Virus record (IMG/VR): IMGVR_UViG_3300018906_000005
Span: 1-32,269 of that record
DNA length: 32,269 bases
Direction: 5' to 3' (one strand)
Source: a virus
In this document: positions 13,084 to 22,073 of the stretch, in pieces
Layout: the number at the start of each line of letters is the position of its first letter
How positions within the stretch are numbered: position 1 is the stretch's first letter
The notes under the pieces: model-generated
Databases searched by the model: none
What the model saw: the letters and a program-made list of their open reading frames with translations, nothing else
Told to the model about the DNA's origin: nothing
Translations under genes and position numbers: made by a program

Positions 13084-13093
13084 GTATCCTATA
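13077..13093 (+). promoter_or_regulatory. Repeated promoter/operator box, copy 2
   Basis: GCTTTAGGTATCCTATA, one base different from 12738-12754, overlapping the stop of the RHH gene and 72 bases upstream of the gene at 13165. Confidence 0.5.
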
Positions 13094-13164
13094 GCGTGTT
13101 CGTCCCAATGCCTGTAAGCCTTTCTCTGCGGATGATAGAGAGATAAAGCTTCTCAGGTATCGCT

Positions 13165-13542
13165 ATGAACGACCAACAAGACTCTCAACTTTTCACCACG
13201 ATCGGACAACTCCAGGCGCGCTTGCAGCAACAGGTTGCCGAATGCCGCGCCGAGCAACGTCAAACAGAGAGTAACTTTCGAGAAATTGGGGCATCTACTA
13301 ACCGTCATCAAGTTGAGGCGGCTCTACTCAAGCAACGGGTAGACCGCTTAGAAATCGACCTATCACAGGGGCTTACTAACATTCGTGAGCAAGCCAAAGC
13401 ATCTCCCGCCGCGTTCCCGGCTGGTCGTCAAATTGCGATGGCGGTTGCCTGCGCGATCGCGATCAGCTTGGCATCGTCTCTACTCACCATCACCTACGAC
13501 AAACCAGACCGCATCGCTGCACCGATCAGCGCTACAAAGTAA
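13165..13542 (+). CDS. Coiled-coil protein with C-terminal membrane anchor
   Basis: A 125-residue protein. Residues 10-75 are a long polar coiled coil (IGQLQARLQQQVAECRAEQR...). Residues 88-108 (QIAMAVACAIAISLASSLL) are a single membrane segment with a short tail. This architecture occurs in phage holin-like or accessory membrane proteins, but the family is not recognised. Its stop overlaps the next start by one base (TAATG). Confidence 0.6.
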   Translation: MNDQQDSQLFTTIGQLQARLQQQVAECRAEQRQTESNFREIGASTNRHQVEAALLKQRVDRLEIDLSQGLTNIREQAKASPAAFPAGRQIAMAVACAIAISLASSLLTITYDKPDRIAAPISATK

Positions 13543-13862
13543 TGCACACTCAAACCGCTCATCAACTGATTGAATTGGACACTGCCACGATCGCCGCTGC
13601 ACAGCACACGATCGTTAAGTTAATGGCAACTCAAACGCTAACGGCATTCTCTCTCACGGAAGCGATCGCCTGGTTAGATGCCCAACTGCCCACGCTCCGC
13701 AATGCCATTGACTTGCTGACTTGGGCAAATGCCATCGAACAAGCCGCCGCGCTGCCTGCCGCCGTAACGCCGTTGTGGAAGCAAGCACTCCAAACAGAAG
13801 GCTATACGCTCCGGCTACGTGCGCGATCGCTGCCAACGCTGGGACATAGTTACGCTGGCTAA
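13542..13862 (+). CDS. Hypothetical alanine-rich helical protein
   Basis: A 106-residue protein, alanine- and leucine-rich and fully helical in appearance, with no clear membrane span. It starts on the TAATG overlap with the coiled-coil membrane gene, so the two are coupled and probably act together. Function not recognised. Confidence 0.55.
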   Translation: MHTQTAHQLIELDTATIAAAQHTIVKLMATQTLTAFSLTEAIAWLDAQLPTLRNAIDLLTWANAIEQAAALPAAVTPLWKQALQTEGYTLRLRARSLPTLGHSYAG

Positions 13863-13894
13863 AAGAAAACGGGCAACTATCGCTAGCTGCCCGT
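13861..13894 (-). terminator. Bidirectional terminator between convergent genes
   Basis: ACGGGCA (13869-13875) pairs with TGCCCGT (13888-13894); on the minus strand it is followed by TTTTCTTTT. It separates the plus-strand gene ending at 13862 from the minus-strand gene ending at 13918. Confidence 0.8.
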
Positions 13895-13917
13895 CTCGCA
13901 TTGAAGTTATTCAGTCT

Positions 13918-14106
13918 CTATTGTGCCAATGCTTTCAATCGTTTAACTTCAGAAACCGCGTAAGGCACACATTCGCCATGAACAGGACAAGGCAGAATTT
14001 CTAGTAAGCGCTGGCGATCGTGCAGCATTCCATCTACTACTTGAACGTATTGCCATTGTTCATTAGGGGTCAGCTTGTCCCATTCATCCTTTTGAATAAC
14101 GTTCAT
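13918..14106 (-). CDS. Small hypothetical protein with C-x5-C pair
   Basis: A 62-residue protein starting MNVIQKDEWDKLTPNEQWQY. It is helical with a CPVHGEC segment near residue 40 that could bind a metal. It lies nine bases after the gene 14116-14955 and shares its operon. Function unknown. Confidence 0.55.
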   Translation of the reverse strand: MNVIQKDEWDKLTPNEQWQYVQVVDGMLHDRQRLLEILPCPVHGECVPYAVSEVKRLKALAQ

Positions 14107-14115
14107 TACTTACCC

Positions 14116-14955
14116 TTATTGTGCGGCTACTTCGATGGCTAGCCCTCTCTCTTCCGCAATCTTGCAGAATCCCTTGTAGAGTTTGTCTGCTGCCCTCGCT
14201 GCATCGGGGTAAGGCTTCGCGGCTCTGGCTAAATGTGCAAGTCCCGTTGGTGTTCTCCCCACAATCTCCTTCAACGCGCGCGCTGCGTCACCACTGGGAT
14301 CGACTGCCTTGAGATACCGCTTACTGCTCTGAGTAAAATTCGATTCTGTGGGGGTATAAATCCCGCGTAGCCGTACCTGTGGCAGTCTTGCGGGTGCGGC
14401 TGCTTCGATCGTAGGGGCTGCTTCAACGGCTGGTGCTGCCACAACGATGGGGGGCTGTTCTGGGGTAAGCGCTGCCTGCTGCCTGTAACCAGCGTTAACC
14501 ATTGGCGCTGATGCTTCAATCTTGGCTAGTGCCCGTAGTGCAATTTCATCCGCTAACTCATTCACAATCTCGCTAATCGATCGCCGCGTTGCCGCCGTTA
14601 CGCCGTTGCTCGTCGCCGCTGTCGTCTCCAGTTCTGCGATTGCCATAGTAGTCTCACTAACGCTATGCCCTAAGCATACATTCCGTATCTGTGTAACGAC
14701 AGCCTTACCACCGACATAGAACGTGACCGCGTTACAGCCAGTCAGCAAGTAAGCAAAGTCATTAAAGGTCTGCCAATCTTCAGCAAGGTCTGCGATCGCT
14801 GCGGTGTCACAGATGATAGTTAGCGTTGCATCGTGGCGCGTGATGAATGCTGCTGCTGCAAGTGCAGGGTAGTAGTGGCGTAGTCGTTCGTGTTGAAAGA
14901 GTGCGATCGCTGAGTAGTCGTCGTCAGTGAGGGGAAGCATGGCAGGGTCAGGCAT
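14116..14955 (-). CDS. Hypothetical protein, two-part with Ala/Pro linker
   Basis: A 279-residue protein. The first ~100 residues form an alpha/beta region (LTIICDTAAIADLAEDWQTF, then VTFYVGGKAVVTQI). Residues 115-150 are helical, 165-195 are an Ala/Pro/Val linker, and the last 75 residues are basic and helical. No family is recognised. It lies back to back with the giant late gene; its start is 24 bases from late element A. ATG 14940 is an alternative start. Confidence 0.55.
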   Translation of the reverse strand: MPDPAMLPLTDDDYSAIALFQHERLRHYYPALAAAAFITRHDATLTIICDTAAIADLAEDWQTFNDFAYLLTGCNAVTFYVGGKAVVTQIRNVCLGHSVSETTMAIAELETTAATSNGVTAATRRSISEIVNELADEIALRALAKIEASAPMVNAGYRQQAALTPEQPPIVVAAPAVEAAPTIEAAAPARLPQVRLRGIYTPTESNFTQSSKRYLKAVDPSGDAARALKEIVGRTPTGLAHLARAAKPYPDAARAADKLYKGFCKIAEERGLAIEVAAQ

Positions 14956-14978
14956 AGAGTGACTTACACAGTCTGCCC

Positions 14979-15045
14979 AAAGGTTTTTTGGGGTGTCTCA
15001 GCAGCAATACGGGAAACATATCGAGAGGTAGCGAATTTTTTGCGG
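14979..15045 (+). promoter_or_regulatory. Late element A (candidate late promoter)
   Basis: Begins AAAGGTTTTTTGGGG, then about 24 variable bases, then ACATATCGAGAGG and GCGAATTTTTTGC. Matches elements B (24124) and C (31733) with the two conserved blocks at the same distance (56-57 bp to the ATTTTT block). It sits directly before the giant virion gene at 15066. Confidence 0.75.
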
Positions 15046-15065
15046 GGCAAATCGGCTCAAAAAGT

Positions 15066-18000
15066 ATGGCAAAGCAACCAAAAGTAGCGCGGATCAACAA
15101 CGCCAACCGGGGCACGTACGGCGGCGGCGCACGTTTTACGCCGGGGGATCAGAAAGCGGCACGATCGCAGAATCAGACGGCACTGAAGAAGCTGATCAGC
15201 CCAACGGCAAACCCTGCGGCGGCTGTGGCTGGTGAAATTGGGAAGATGGTCGAATGGCAGACGCTTTCTGCTCAGGATATGGGGGAAACCTACAGCCCCA
15301 ATAAACAGGGGTCAGGTTTTGGGTCACAGGTTGAACTACCGCGCGGTAACGTCGATCGCTATACGGCGGCTCTGCGTGGTCGGGCAGAAAAGCAGGGTGT
15401 ACGCTTTTTAGAAGATCCGAGCTTACACAAAAAGATAGCAAACCAATTCAGCACTACAGACACAACCGATTTTCTGGGGATGGCTTTAGACCCTGAACAA
15501 AGGCAACAGTATAAAGGGGATATTTATCTTTCACCGCGTTCTAATCTCAGTTCTTATGATCGGCTGAATGTGCTAACGCATGAACTAGGGCACGTTTACG
15601 CGGGTCACGTTAAGCGGGATTCTGACGCTTTTAGCATTGGGTATGGTGCAAAGGAAACCGAAGCCCAAACGATTGCTTATGGTGTGCAGAATCGTATTTA
15701 CCCTTGGCAGAAGCAACCGTTACAACGCGCGGCGGAATACAGTTTAGACAGTCAGAAAGGCGGCGGTGAGATTGGCGGCGCTGTCAGCATGGGGAAAGAC
15801 AACTTTTTTGGTATAGAACTAGGAACGCCGGGGGGCACTGATCCGGCTGCTCACTTATCAGACAAGCAGACACAAGCGCGGATTAATGCGGCTGTTAATA
15901 AAATCGCTCCGAATGCGCGTAAGCCATTTAAGGCGATGATTCCAGAGGTTACGGGGTTGCCTGTGCCTGCTTCGGCTCCGATTCAACCGCCGCCGCCGTT
16001 GCCAGTGCCTACAGTGAAGCAACCGCCTGCGGCTAAAAAGCCACACAACGGTTTGGGCAGCATGGCTGATCCTTTTGGTATGACTGCTTCGGCAAGGCAA
16101 GCGCCTGCGGCTAAACAGGGTCGATTGGGTAGACAGTTGGCGATTGATCCGCCTGATATGGACGATTTTAAGTCCTTCTTCAGTGACGAATTGGGGTTTG
16201 ATCAGCCGATCAGAACATCGCGCGGCTTGGCTATGACGGTGAAAAGTCCTAAGCAACAAACGATCAACGTCACCGCTACTCCAGTGGTTGAGCCGCGCGC
16301 GTACCTGAAAGCCGCCGCTACGCCTGCGCCTGCTCCGTCTACTGACGTTGTGAGTTCTGGCTTCCGGCTCAAGCAGCAGACACTAACGCCGCGTGACGTT
16401 GCCACAGGTGCCCCACGTTCGAGCGCCGTGCTGCGTGATGGGGTCTTTGAAGACTCCTTCAGAGTCAATCAACCCGCGCGTGCTGGTGCTGGCGGCTTCA
16501 GCCTATCGAGCGATCGCAATCTCAACCGACTACTCACCACTACGGGCACCTCTGGCGATAACGCTGGCTTCGGGCTGTCGGGTAAGCTCAAGCAGAATGT
16601 TACACGGTCAGAGTCGCCTGATACGACCGTCGCGGCATACGATCCGAACGCTCCAACGACCAAACCAACCAAGCTCACTCAACAGGCAGGCGATCGCCTC
16701 TTCTCTCCGAGCGAACGTCAACGGCTGAACCAGCGCGGGGAATATGTTGGGCTGGGCAATACCACTACTCCGGTCAAGTCCCAGAATCCGGCAATGGTGA
16801 AGCTCGGCGCGCTGGTCGATAACGTTAAAAAGGGGTTCTGGACTCCCGATCAATTCCGCGCTGAAGTGCAACGGACAGGGCTACAGAGCAAGTTTGAATC
16901 AGTGAAGCAGCTAGGGCAAACACTCTTTGGCTCTCGCGGTGGTGGGGAAGTCTACAGCGGCACCATGCAGCAGTCAGCGCGGCTCTCCGGTAACAATCCC
17001 CAAGCGGTCAAACTGCCACAGTCCACAGAAGTCTTAGGTGAGGCTGGCTTGTCACTCGACAGTTTCCGCATCAATCAGCCGCCGCGTGTGGGTGCGCCTG
17101 CGTCGGCTCCGTCGCGTTCCCTAGAGTTCAATATGGCTCTAAATAAAGCGCCTCTGGGTGGCTTTGCGGGGGATTCTGGCTCTGCCAAACTCTCACCGAT
17201 GACTAAGGCTCTGGGCTATCAAATCAAGGGACCGTCAGAAACGGGGCTACCCTGGAAAGTCGCCGCCGATCCTAAGACTGGTGAGATGCTGACGCTACAG
17301 GGCAAGCCGCTGCCGCCGTTGGTGGGTCCATCCTTCCCGACTAACCCTGATACGCCTGCGCCTGTGAAGCAGTCAGCCGTCAGCGGTCAACCGTCAGTGT
17401 TTAAACAGGGGTTTGAGGCTTCGACGGGGACAGGAACAACCCAGAAGCAGAGCTTTTTCAAACGTACCCCAGAACAAACGGCGGGTATGGGGTTGGGTGA
17501 TCGGCTGAAATTTGCGGCGGGTCGTGCCGCTGGTGATATCGCCTCGGATGCCTCACGTAACCAATACTGGCGTTATAACCATCCGCTAGCGATCGCGGGG
17601 GCTGGCTTTGAGAAGTTAGCCGGGGGGAATAAGTTAGGGGCTGCGGCTGCCAGCTTTGCAGGGATTCAAGCGCTGGGGCAAACCTCCAACCAGTTCGATT
17701 TAACCAATCCTGGGCAAGCGTTCCGACCAAAGGGCATGAGCGCGGCTTATCCGGTATCTGAGGCAGATAAGACCAAGATCGCGCCTGGTGTCGGTGGCTA
17801 TGCCAAAGAGCTACTAGGACGCTACGTTTTTGGTCGTAATGGCAACCTGCTCCCCTTCGATCAATTCAGCAAAGAGCGACCGGACGTTAATCAGGCAGAC
17901 TACAAGCGTTATAGCCAATACCTCAAGGGCGGCGGTGCCAATGGTCCCATGCCTGCGGGGACGATCGACGTGGGGGGCTTCGGTGTCCTCAAGGCTAACG

Positions 18001-19907
18001 CTAACGGGATCAATGGTCCAGAAGCGCGGCTAGCAGGTTTCAGCGTGACACCGCTCGGAGCTGCGGCGGGTACTGCGACAGCCACAGGGGTAGCAAGTCT
18101 CTGGAATAAAGGGCTACGTGGTCCAGCGATGAAAGGCTTGGGCGTAGTGGGCACAGCTTTAGACTTTTCCAACCGTCGCCGCGAGGGCCAAGGGGTAGAG
18201 CAAGCGGCTAAACAAACCGCTGTATCGTCGTCGGCTGCTCTGATGACTGGGCAATATGGCGCGGCTCTCGGTGCGCGGCTTGGTCCCGTTGGGGCTGTCG
18301 CTGGTGCGATCGTCGGGGGTGTGGTCGGGGGTGTGGCTGGCGATAGTGCGGTTAAGGCTGTGGATGCCAAAGCTAACGAAATTCGTGCGGTGCAGGCATC
18401 CGGCAAAGCTGACCCGATTAGTAAATTCCTGGCTGCTACTCCGATTGGTCGGTTAGCAATGCGCGCGCTGCCGGGGCGTAAAGAGGCTGAGAAACCAGCA
18501 GCAGATCAGGCAATGGCTACGGCAACCGATCGCCTGCTCAAGGCTTCCGCTAACTACAAACTGGTGCGGCAACCTGACGGCTCCGTTAAGTCAGTGCCTA
18601 ACGACACAGGCTCAAACGTGCGGGGTGAGGTGGTGAAAGTCTCAGACGGTGACAGCTATGAACTACGGACCTATGACCCAAAAACTAAGCAGTTTCAAAC
18701 GAATAACACTCGACTAGCGGGGGCTGATACCAGAGAGACAGCCGATCATGATAGCGATCCGTCTACTGGCTTCTTCAACAACATGATCAAAAAGCAGATT
18801 AAGGATCAGGGGTTTGCTGATAAGAATGCTGTTTTTGCTCAAGGGGAGAAAGATAAACAAGCTGCCTCTAAGCTCCTACCAGTGGGATCGATGGCGTATC
18901 AAACGGCTACAGGTGACTCTACACACGGTAGACCTGTGGCTGATGTTTCTAGCGAAGGGGGTAAGGATGTGGCGGCAAAATTGACTGAATCGGGCAATGC
19001 TCAGAAGTTCGAGAAGGACAAGAAAGGGGGGGCATCGGACGCTACCCGCGAGAAGATTGCTCAAATGCAGTATGGCAAGGATGGACAGGGCGATCGCAAG
19101 CTCAAAAGTCAGGAGAAGATTGCCACTCAGGGCAACCAGACAAAAATTACTGGCATCAAGTTGCAGAATCAGGGCAAACTCCAGAACACCGATCTACAGG
19201 GGCGTTACAAAATTGCCAATACTCAAGAGCAAAATAAGGGCAAACTCCAGAACACCGATCTACAGGGGCGTTACAAGCTTGCTAACACTGGTTTGCAGAA
19301 TCAGGGCAAGTTACAAGTAGCTGACTTAACCTCTGGGCGGCGGCTGCAAGGTCAAACCTACACGGCTGATCGTAAGCTGCAAGGTACGGTCTACAGTGCT
19401 GACACTAAGCTACAGGGCACAACGTACACCGCTGATCGTCGTCTCCAGGGCACCGCGTACACGGCTGATCGTAAGCTTCAGGGCACCGATTTAAGCTCTG
19501 GGCGCAAGCTGCAAGGTGATGCATACAAAGCCGATCGCGGCTACCAGGGCAAAGTTGACTCAGCCAAAATCACCGGGGGGCTGAAAATTGCCCAAGAAGG
19601 TGTGAAACAGTCCGGCGCTGCCAACGTTGCCACGATTAAAGCCGGGGGGCAAGTCGGCGCGGCTAGAGCCAATGCAGACGGTAAAGCGTACGGCGCTGAT
19701 CGAGTGCTGGAAGGGGCGCGCTATAAAGCTGATGCCACTGTCAAGGTAGCCTCAATCAAATCGGCTGAGGCTGAGACTAAGGCAACCTCTGAGGGGTCTA
19801 AGGCTCTGGCTTCCTACATGAGCAACATGAACCGCGATGAGGCGCGTGCTGAGTCAGAGAGTCAGAAAAATCGGGTAGCAAAATTACGTTTACTGGGAGT
19901 TTATTAA
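15066..19907 (+). CDS. Giant virion protein with zincin-like and SNase-like domains (ejection protein candidate)
   Basis: A 1613-residue protein. ATG 15066 is chosen because the longer frame begins at a TTG inside late element A. HELGH at 172-176 with downstream E197/E199 fits a gluzincin (M78/ImmA-like) metallopeptidase. Residues 260-780 are low-complexity and proline-rich. A Gly-zipper hydrophobic segment at about 1059-1093 could insert into membrane. Residues 1185-1285 look like a staphylococcal-nuclease fold: D1194-G-D1196 and R1216, D1221, E1224 keep the catalytic spacing. Residues 1358-1500 are repeats of YTADRKLQG type. Size, first late position and mixed enzymes suggest an internal protein injected with DNA. 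Confidence 0.75.
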   Translation: MAKQPKVARINNANRGTYGGGARFTPGDQKAARSQNQTALKKLISPTANPAAAVAGEIGKMVEWQTLSAQDMGETYSPNKQGSGFGSQVELPRGNVDRYTAALRGRAEKQGVRFLEDPSLHKKIANQFSTTDTTDFLGMALDPEQRQQYKGDIYLSPRSNLSSYDRLNVLTHELGHVYAGHVKRDSDAFSIGYGAKETEAQTIAYGVQNRIYPWQKQPLQRAAEYSLDSQKGGGEIGGAVSMGKDNFFGIELGTPGGTDPAAHLSDKQTQARINAAVNKIAPNARKPFKAMIPEVTGLPVPASAPIQPPPPLPVPTVKQPPAAKKPHNGLGSMADPFGMTASARQAPAAKQGRLGRQLAIDPPDMDDFKSFFSDELGFDQPIRTSRGLAMTVKSPKQQTINVTATPVVEPRAYLKAAATPAPAPSTDVVSSGFRLKQQTLTPRDVATGAPRSSAVLRDGVFEDSFRVNQPARAGAGGFSLSSDRNLNRLLTTTGTSGDNAGFGLSGKLKQNVTRSESPDTTVAAYDPNAPTTKPTKLTQQAGDRLFSPSERQRLNQRGEYVGLGNTTTPVKSQNPAMVKLGALVDNVKKGFWTPDQFRAEVQRTGLQSKFESVKQLGQTLFGSRGGGEVYSGTMQQSARLSGNNPQAVKLPQSTEVLGEAGLSLDSFRINQPPRVGAPASAPSRSLEFNMALNKAPLGGFAGDSGSAKLSPMTKALGYQIKGPSETGLPWKVAADPKTGEMLTLQGKPLPPLVGPSFPTNPDTPAPVKQSAVSGQPSVFKQGFEASTGTGTTQKQSFFKRTPEQTAGMGLGDRLKFAAGRAAGDIASDASRNQYWRYNHPLAIAGAGFEKLAGGNKLGAAAASFAGIQALGQTSNQFDLTNPGQAFRPKGMSAAYPVSEADKTKIAPGVGGYAKELLGRYVFGRNGNLLPFDQFSKERPDVNQADYKRYSQYLKGGGANGPMPAGTIDVGGFGVLKANANGINGPEARLAGFSVTPLGAAAGTATATGVASLWNKGLRGPAMKGLGVVGTALDFSNRRREGQGVEQAAKQTAVSSSAALMTGQYGAALGARLGPVGAVAGAIVGGVVGGVAGDSAVKAVDAKANEIRAVQASGKADPISKFLAATPIGRLAMRALPGRKEAEKPAADQAMATATDRLLKASANYKLVRQPDGSVKSVPNDTGSNVRGEVVKVSDGDSYELRTYDPKTKQFQTNNTRLAGADTRETADHDSDPSTGFFNNMIKKQIKDQGFADKNAVFAQGEKDKQAASKLLPVGSMAYQTATGDSTHGRPVADVSSEGGKDVAAKLTESGNAQKFEKDKKGGASDATREKIAQMQYGKDGQGDRKLKSQEKIATQGNQTKITGIKLQNQGKLQNTDLQGRYKIANTQEQNKGKLQNTDLQGRYKLANTGLQNQGKLQVADLTSGRRLQGQTYTADRKLQGTVYSADTKLQGTTYTADRRLQGTAYTADRKLQGTDLSSGRKLQGDAYKADRGYQGKVDSAKITGGLKIAQEGVKQSGAANVATIKAGGQVGAARANADGKAYGADRVLEGARYKADATVKVASIKSAEAETKATSEGSKALASYMSNMNRDEARAESESQKNRVAKLRLLGVY

Positions 19908-19908
19908 G

Positions 19909-20598
19909 ATGGCATTTTCTACGCCTGGGCTGATCGGTGGTCCTCGTACCACTACCGTTATGAAGGCATCCGCTCCCAATCAGAGCAAAATGGCTAATAA
20001 CGAGCTATTGAACCAATTGGAGAAGCTGAAACTAGAGCAAGCGATCGCCGCTGCTCAACGGGGTGGTGCTGCGCCTGCGCCTGGCGCGGGTGGTGCTGCT
20101 CCGTCTGCGGGTGCCCAATCACAAGCACAGCTACAGGCGGCGGCTCTGGCGGCTCAAATGCAACGGCAACAAGCGGCGGCGGGATCAACTCAATCGCTTC
20201 AGACTGAGCGGCTGCAATCGTCTGAGCGCATGACAGCGACACAACTAGCGGCTCAAATGCAGCAGCTACAGCAACGGCAGGGGGGCGATCGTACGATGCA
20301 ATCTGATCGACTTCAGGCGGCAACGTCTGACATGATCACACGTATGAACCTGGCACGTAAGGCACAGGGGGACGGCTACGAGTCACAGCGTACGATTCAG
20401 GCAGATCGACTCAATCAGGCTGATCGAGCGCTGGCGGCTAACATTCAGGGCAAGCGAGATCTGCAAACAGATGGCTCTGAACTGGAAGAAAAGCGTAAGA
20501 AAGACTCTGCTGCGCGTGCGTTGGCGTTGTTTAAGTCGGCTCCCGGCAACAGTTTGGGCAAACTAAACGTAGCCGGAGCTAGAGCGGAGTTAGGATAG
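19909..20598 (+). CDS. Second internal-virion-type protein (helical, Gln/Ala-rich)
   Basis: A 229-residue protein following the giant gene after one base. Residues 18-200 are almost continuous polar helix, rich in Q, A and R, with repeated words such as LQTERLQS, MQSDRLQA and IQADRLNQ that recall the YTADRKLQG repeats of the neighbour's C terminus. Probably a coiled-coil partner or a duplicated, truncated relative. Ends on a TAGTG overlap with the next gene. Confidence 0.6.
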   Translation: MAFSTPGLIGGPRTTTVMKASAPNQSKMANNELLNQLEKLKLEQAIAAAQRGGAAPAPGAGGAAPSAGAQSQAQLQAAALAAQMQRQQAAAGSTQSLQTERLQSSERMTATQLAAQMQQLQQRQGGDRTMQSDRLQAATSDMITRMNLARKAQGDGYESQRTIQADRLNQADRALAANIQGKRDLQTDGSELEEKRKKDSAARALALFKSAPGNSLGKLNVAGARAELG

Positions 20599-21170
20599 TG
20601 CCACAGAAATCCCCACAGTTTGACATTGACAAAGCACGGTCACAGATGACCGCTGAAGACCTGGCAGATTTTGATCACCTCTGCCGCTTTAATCCTACCT
20701 ACAGCGATATTCAGGGCAGGTTGAAAGAGTTGGGTTATACAGTCAGTCACTCGGCTGTACAGAGTTGGTTTACTGCTAATTATCCTGTGGGGGAAGAGGC
20801 AAAAGTCATCAATGCCCTTACGCTGTCGTATACGGGTGTTGAACCGTTCCAGGCGTTGCAAATGTCTATGAGTATCGCCGTCAGTTTGACTGATAGCTTG
20901 ATGAAGCATTGCGATGAATCGCGGTTAGCCAGTGCCTCGGCGGGGGATCTGATGATGACGGTGGGGGGCTTGCTCAAGGAAATGCGAACCTGCGCTAAGA
21001 CGTTGCAAGATTGGAAAGTAACGCGCGATCGTAAGGGTTTAGAGCTTGCTGGGGGCTATCGCCTGGTTGAAATCCTTCGCAACCTCTCAGAAGATAGCCC
21101 ACAGGCTACGCACTTGAGAGACTTTTGCGATGCTGCCATAGCTCAACTAGAGCAAGAGGTTAACGGTTAG
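20598..21170 (+). CDS. Small terminase subunit candidate (DUF3486/Mu gp27-like)
   Basis: A 190-residue protein starting at a GTG within the TAGTG overlap. The N-terminal half, with SDIQGRLKELGYTVSHSAVQ and SWF, is a helix-turn-helix like the DNA-binding domain of Mu gp27-type small terminases; the C-terminal half is helical, suited to oligomerisation. Two genes upstream of the large terminase, as expected for a small terminase. Family assignment is from pattern memory, not a search. Confidence 0.6.
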   Translation: MPQKSPQFDIDKARSQMTAEDLADFDHLCRFNPTYSDIQGRLKELGYTVSHSAVQSWFTANYPVGEEAKVINALTLSYTGVEPFQALQMSMSIAVSLTDSLMKHCDESRLASASAGDLMMTVGGLLKEMRTCAKTLQDWKVTRDRKGLELAGGYRLVEILRNLSEDSPQATHLRDFCDAAIAQLEQEVNG

Positions 21171-21958
21171 TGCTTTACTTTGTCGGCTGGCATCAAGCGA
21201 ATAGCGGGGCATCTGGAACACGCAACTTTGAACGCTGCCTTATCTCAATCAATCGCCTTCTGGATCGAGTGGCTGATTTTGTTGTGAACGACTGGATTCT
21301 AGACAGTGGGGCGTTTACCCGCGTGACTCGACAACACAGAAGTAAGGGGCATCTCTCAACCCGTAAATATGCCGCGCTAGCTCGTCGGTGGCAGCGATGC
21401 GGTCGATTGGTCGCCGTTGTCAGTCAAGATTATATGTGTGAGCCGATCGCGCTGGCGGCAACGGGTCTAGATGTCGCTACGCACCAAAGAGTTACACTGC
21501 TTCGCTATGACAATCTTTGCAAGCTGCTTGATGGCTCTGGACTGTATGTGATGCCAATACTACAGGGCTATGAACCGCAAGAATATGTAGACCATTTGCG
21601 GCTGTATGGCGATCGCCTGGTGCCTGGTGCCTGGGTGGGAGTGGGATCGGTCTGCAAGCGTAACGGCTCCCCTGCCAGTCTTCTCACTGTGCTGACCGCT
21701 ATCAAGCTAGAGCGTCCTGATCTACGCCTGCATGGGTTTGGGTTGAAGTTGACCGCGCTGGGCTGTTCTGGGGTAAGCGCTTTGCTGCATTCGTCAGATA
21801 GTCAGGCTCATAGCTTCGCGTGTCGCCAGAATAAATACTCACGTTCTAACAATGATCCACTAGGGGCGCTTGCTTATGTTGAGCGGGTTAACGCCGTCGT
21901 CCGGTTCCCCCACTCGGGGAAGGGTTGGGGATGGGGTGGGGAGCGCTTGCACCACTAG
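21170..21958 (+). CDS. DpdA/TGT-like DNA 7-deazaguanine transglycosylase
   Basis: A 262-residue TIM-barrel-type protein. Motifs line up with tRNA-guanine transglycosylase landmarks: DSGAF at 45-49 (TGT DSGGF, base-acting Asp), SQDYMCEP at 85-92, PILQGY at 129-134 (TGT QGG), GVGSVC at 157-162, RLHGFGLK at 186-193 and SSDSQAHS at 208-215 (candidate nucleophile D210). This matches the small phage DpdA-like group (DUF7221-type) that exchange guanine in DNA for a 7-deazaguanine. No preQ0 synthesis genes are present, so the host would supply the base. It starts at a TAGTG overlap with the small terminase; the last ~20 residues come from a G-rich repeat. Confidence 0.8.
   Translation: MLYFVGWHQANSGASGTRNFERCLISINRLLDRVADFVVNDWILDSGAFTRVTRQHRSKGHLSTRKYAALARRWQRCGRLVAVVSQDYMCEPIALAATGLDVATHQRVTLLRYDNLCKLLDGSGLYVMPILQGYEPQEYVDHLRLYGDRLVPGAWVGVGSVCKRNGSPASLLTVLTAIKLERPDLRLHGFGLKLTALGCSGVSALLHSSDSQAHSFACRQNKYSRSNNDPLGALAYVERVNAVVRFPHSGKGWGWGGERLHH
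21905..21941 (+). repeat. G-rich hairpin and quadruplex-type tract at the end of the DpdA-like gene
   Basis: TTCCCC (21905-21910) pairs with GGGGAA (21916-21921), followed by five G runs (21916-19, 22-24, 27-30, 33-36, 38-41). It resembles a dispersed repeat found between genes in cyanobacterial genomes and seems to have replaced the original C terminus of the gene. Confidence 0.5.
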
Positions 21959-22073
21959 CAGCCGTCATTCCACATGGGCGCGGGAATCGTCTTTGGCTTC
22001 TCCGTACAACATTAAGCCTTCACAAAAAGAACCGTAGAGCAACGGTCGTCTTAACAATGCAGCAAAGGACACG

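Noticed and set aside
14988-15065. Upstream TTG extension of the giant gene
   Set aside because: It would place coding sequence across late element A, and the ATG at 15066 opens a normal MAKQPK start.
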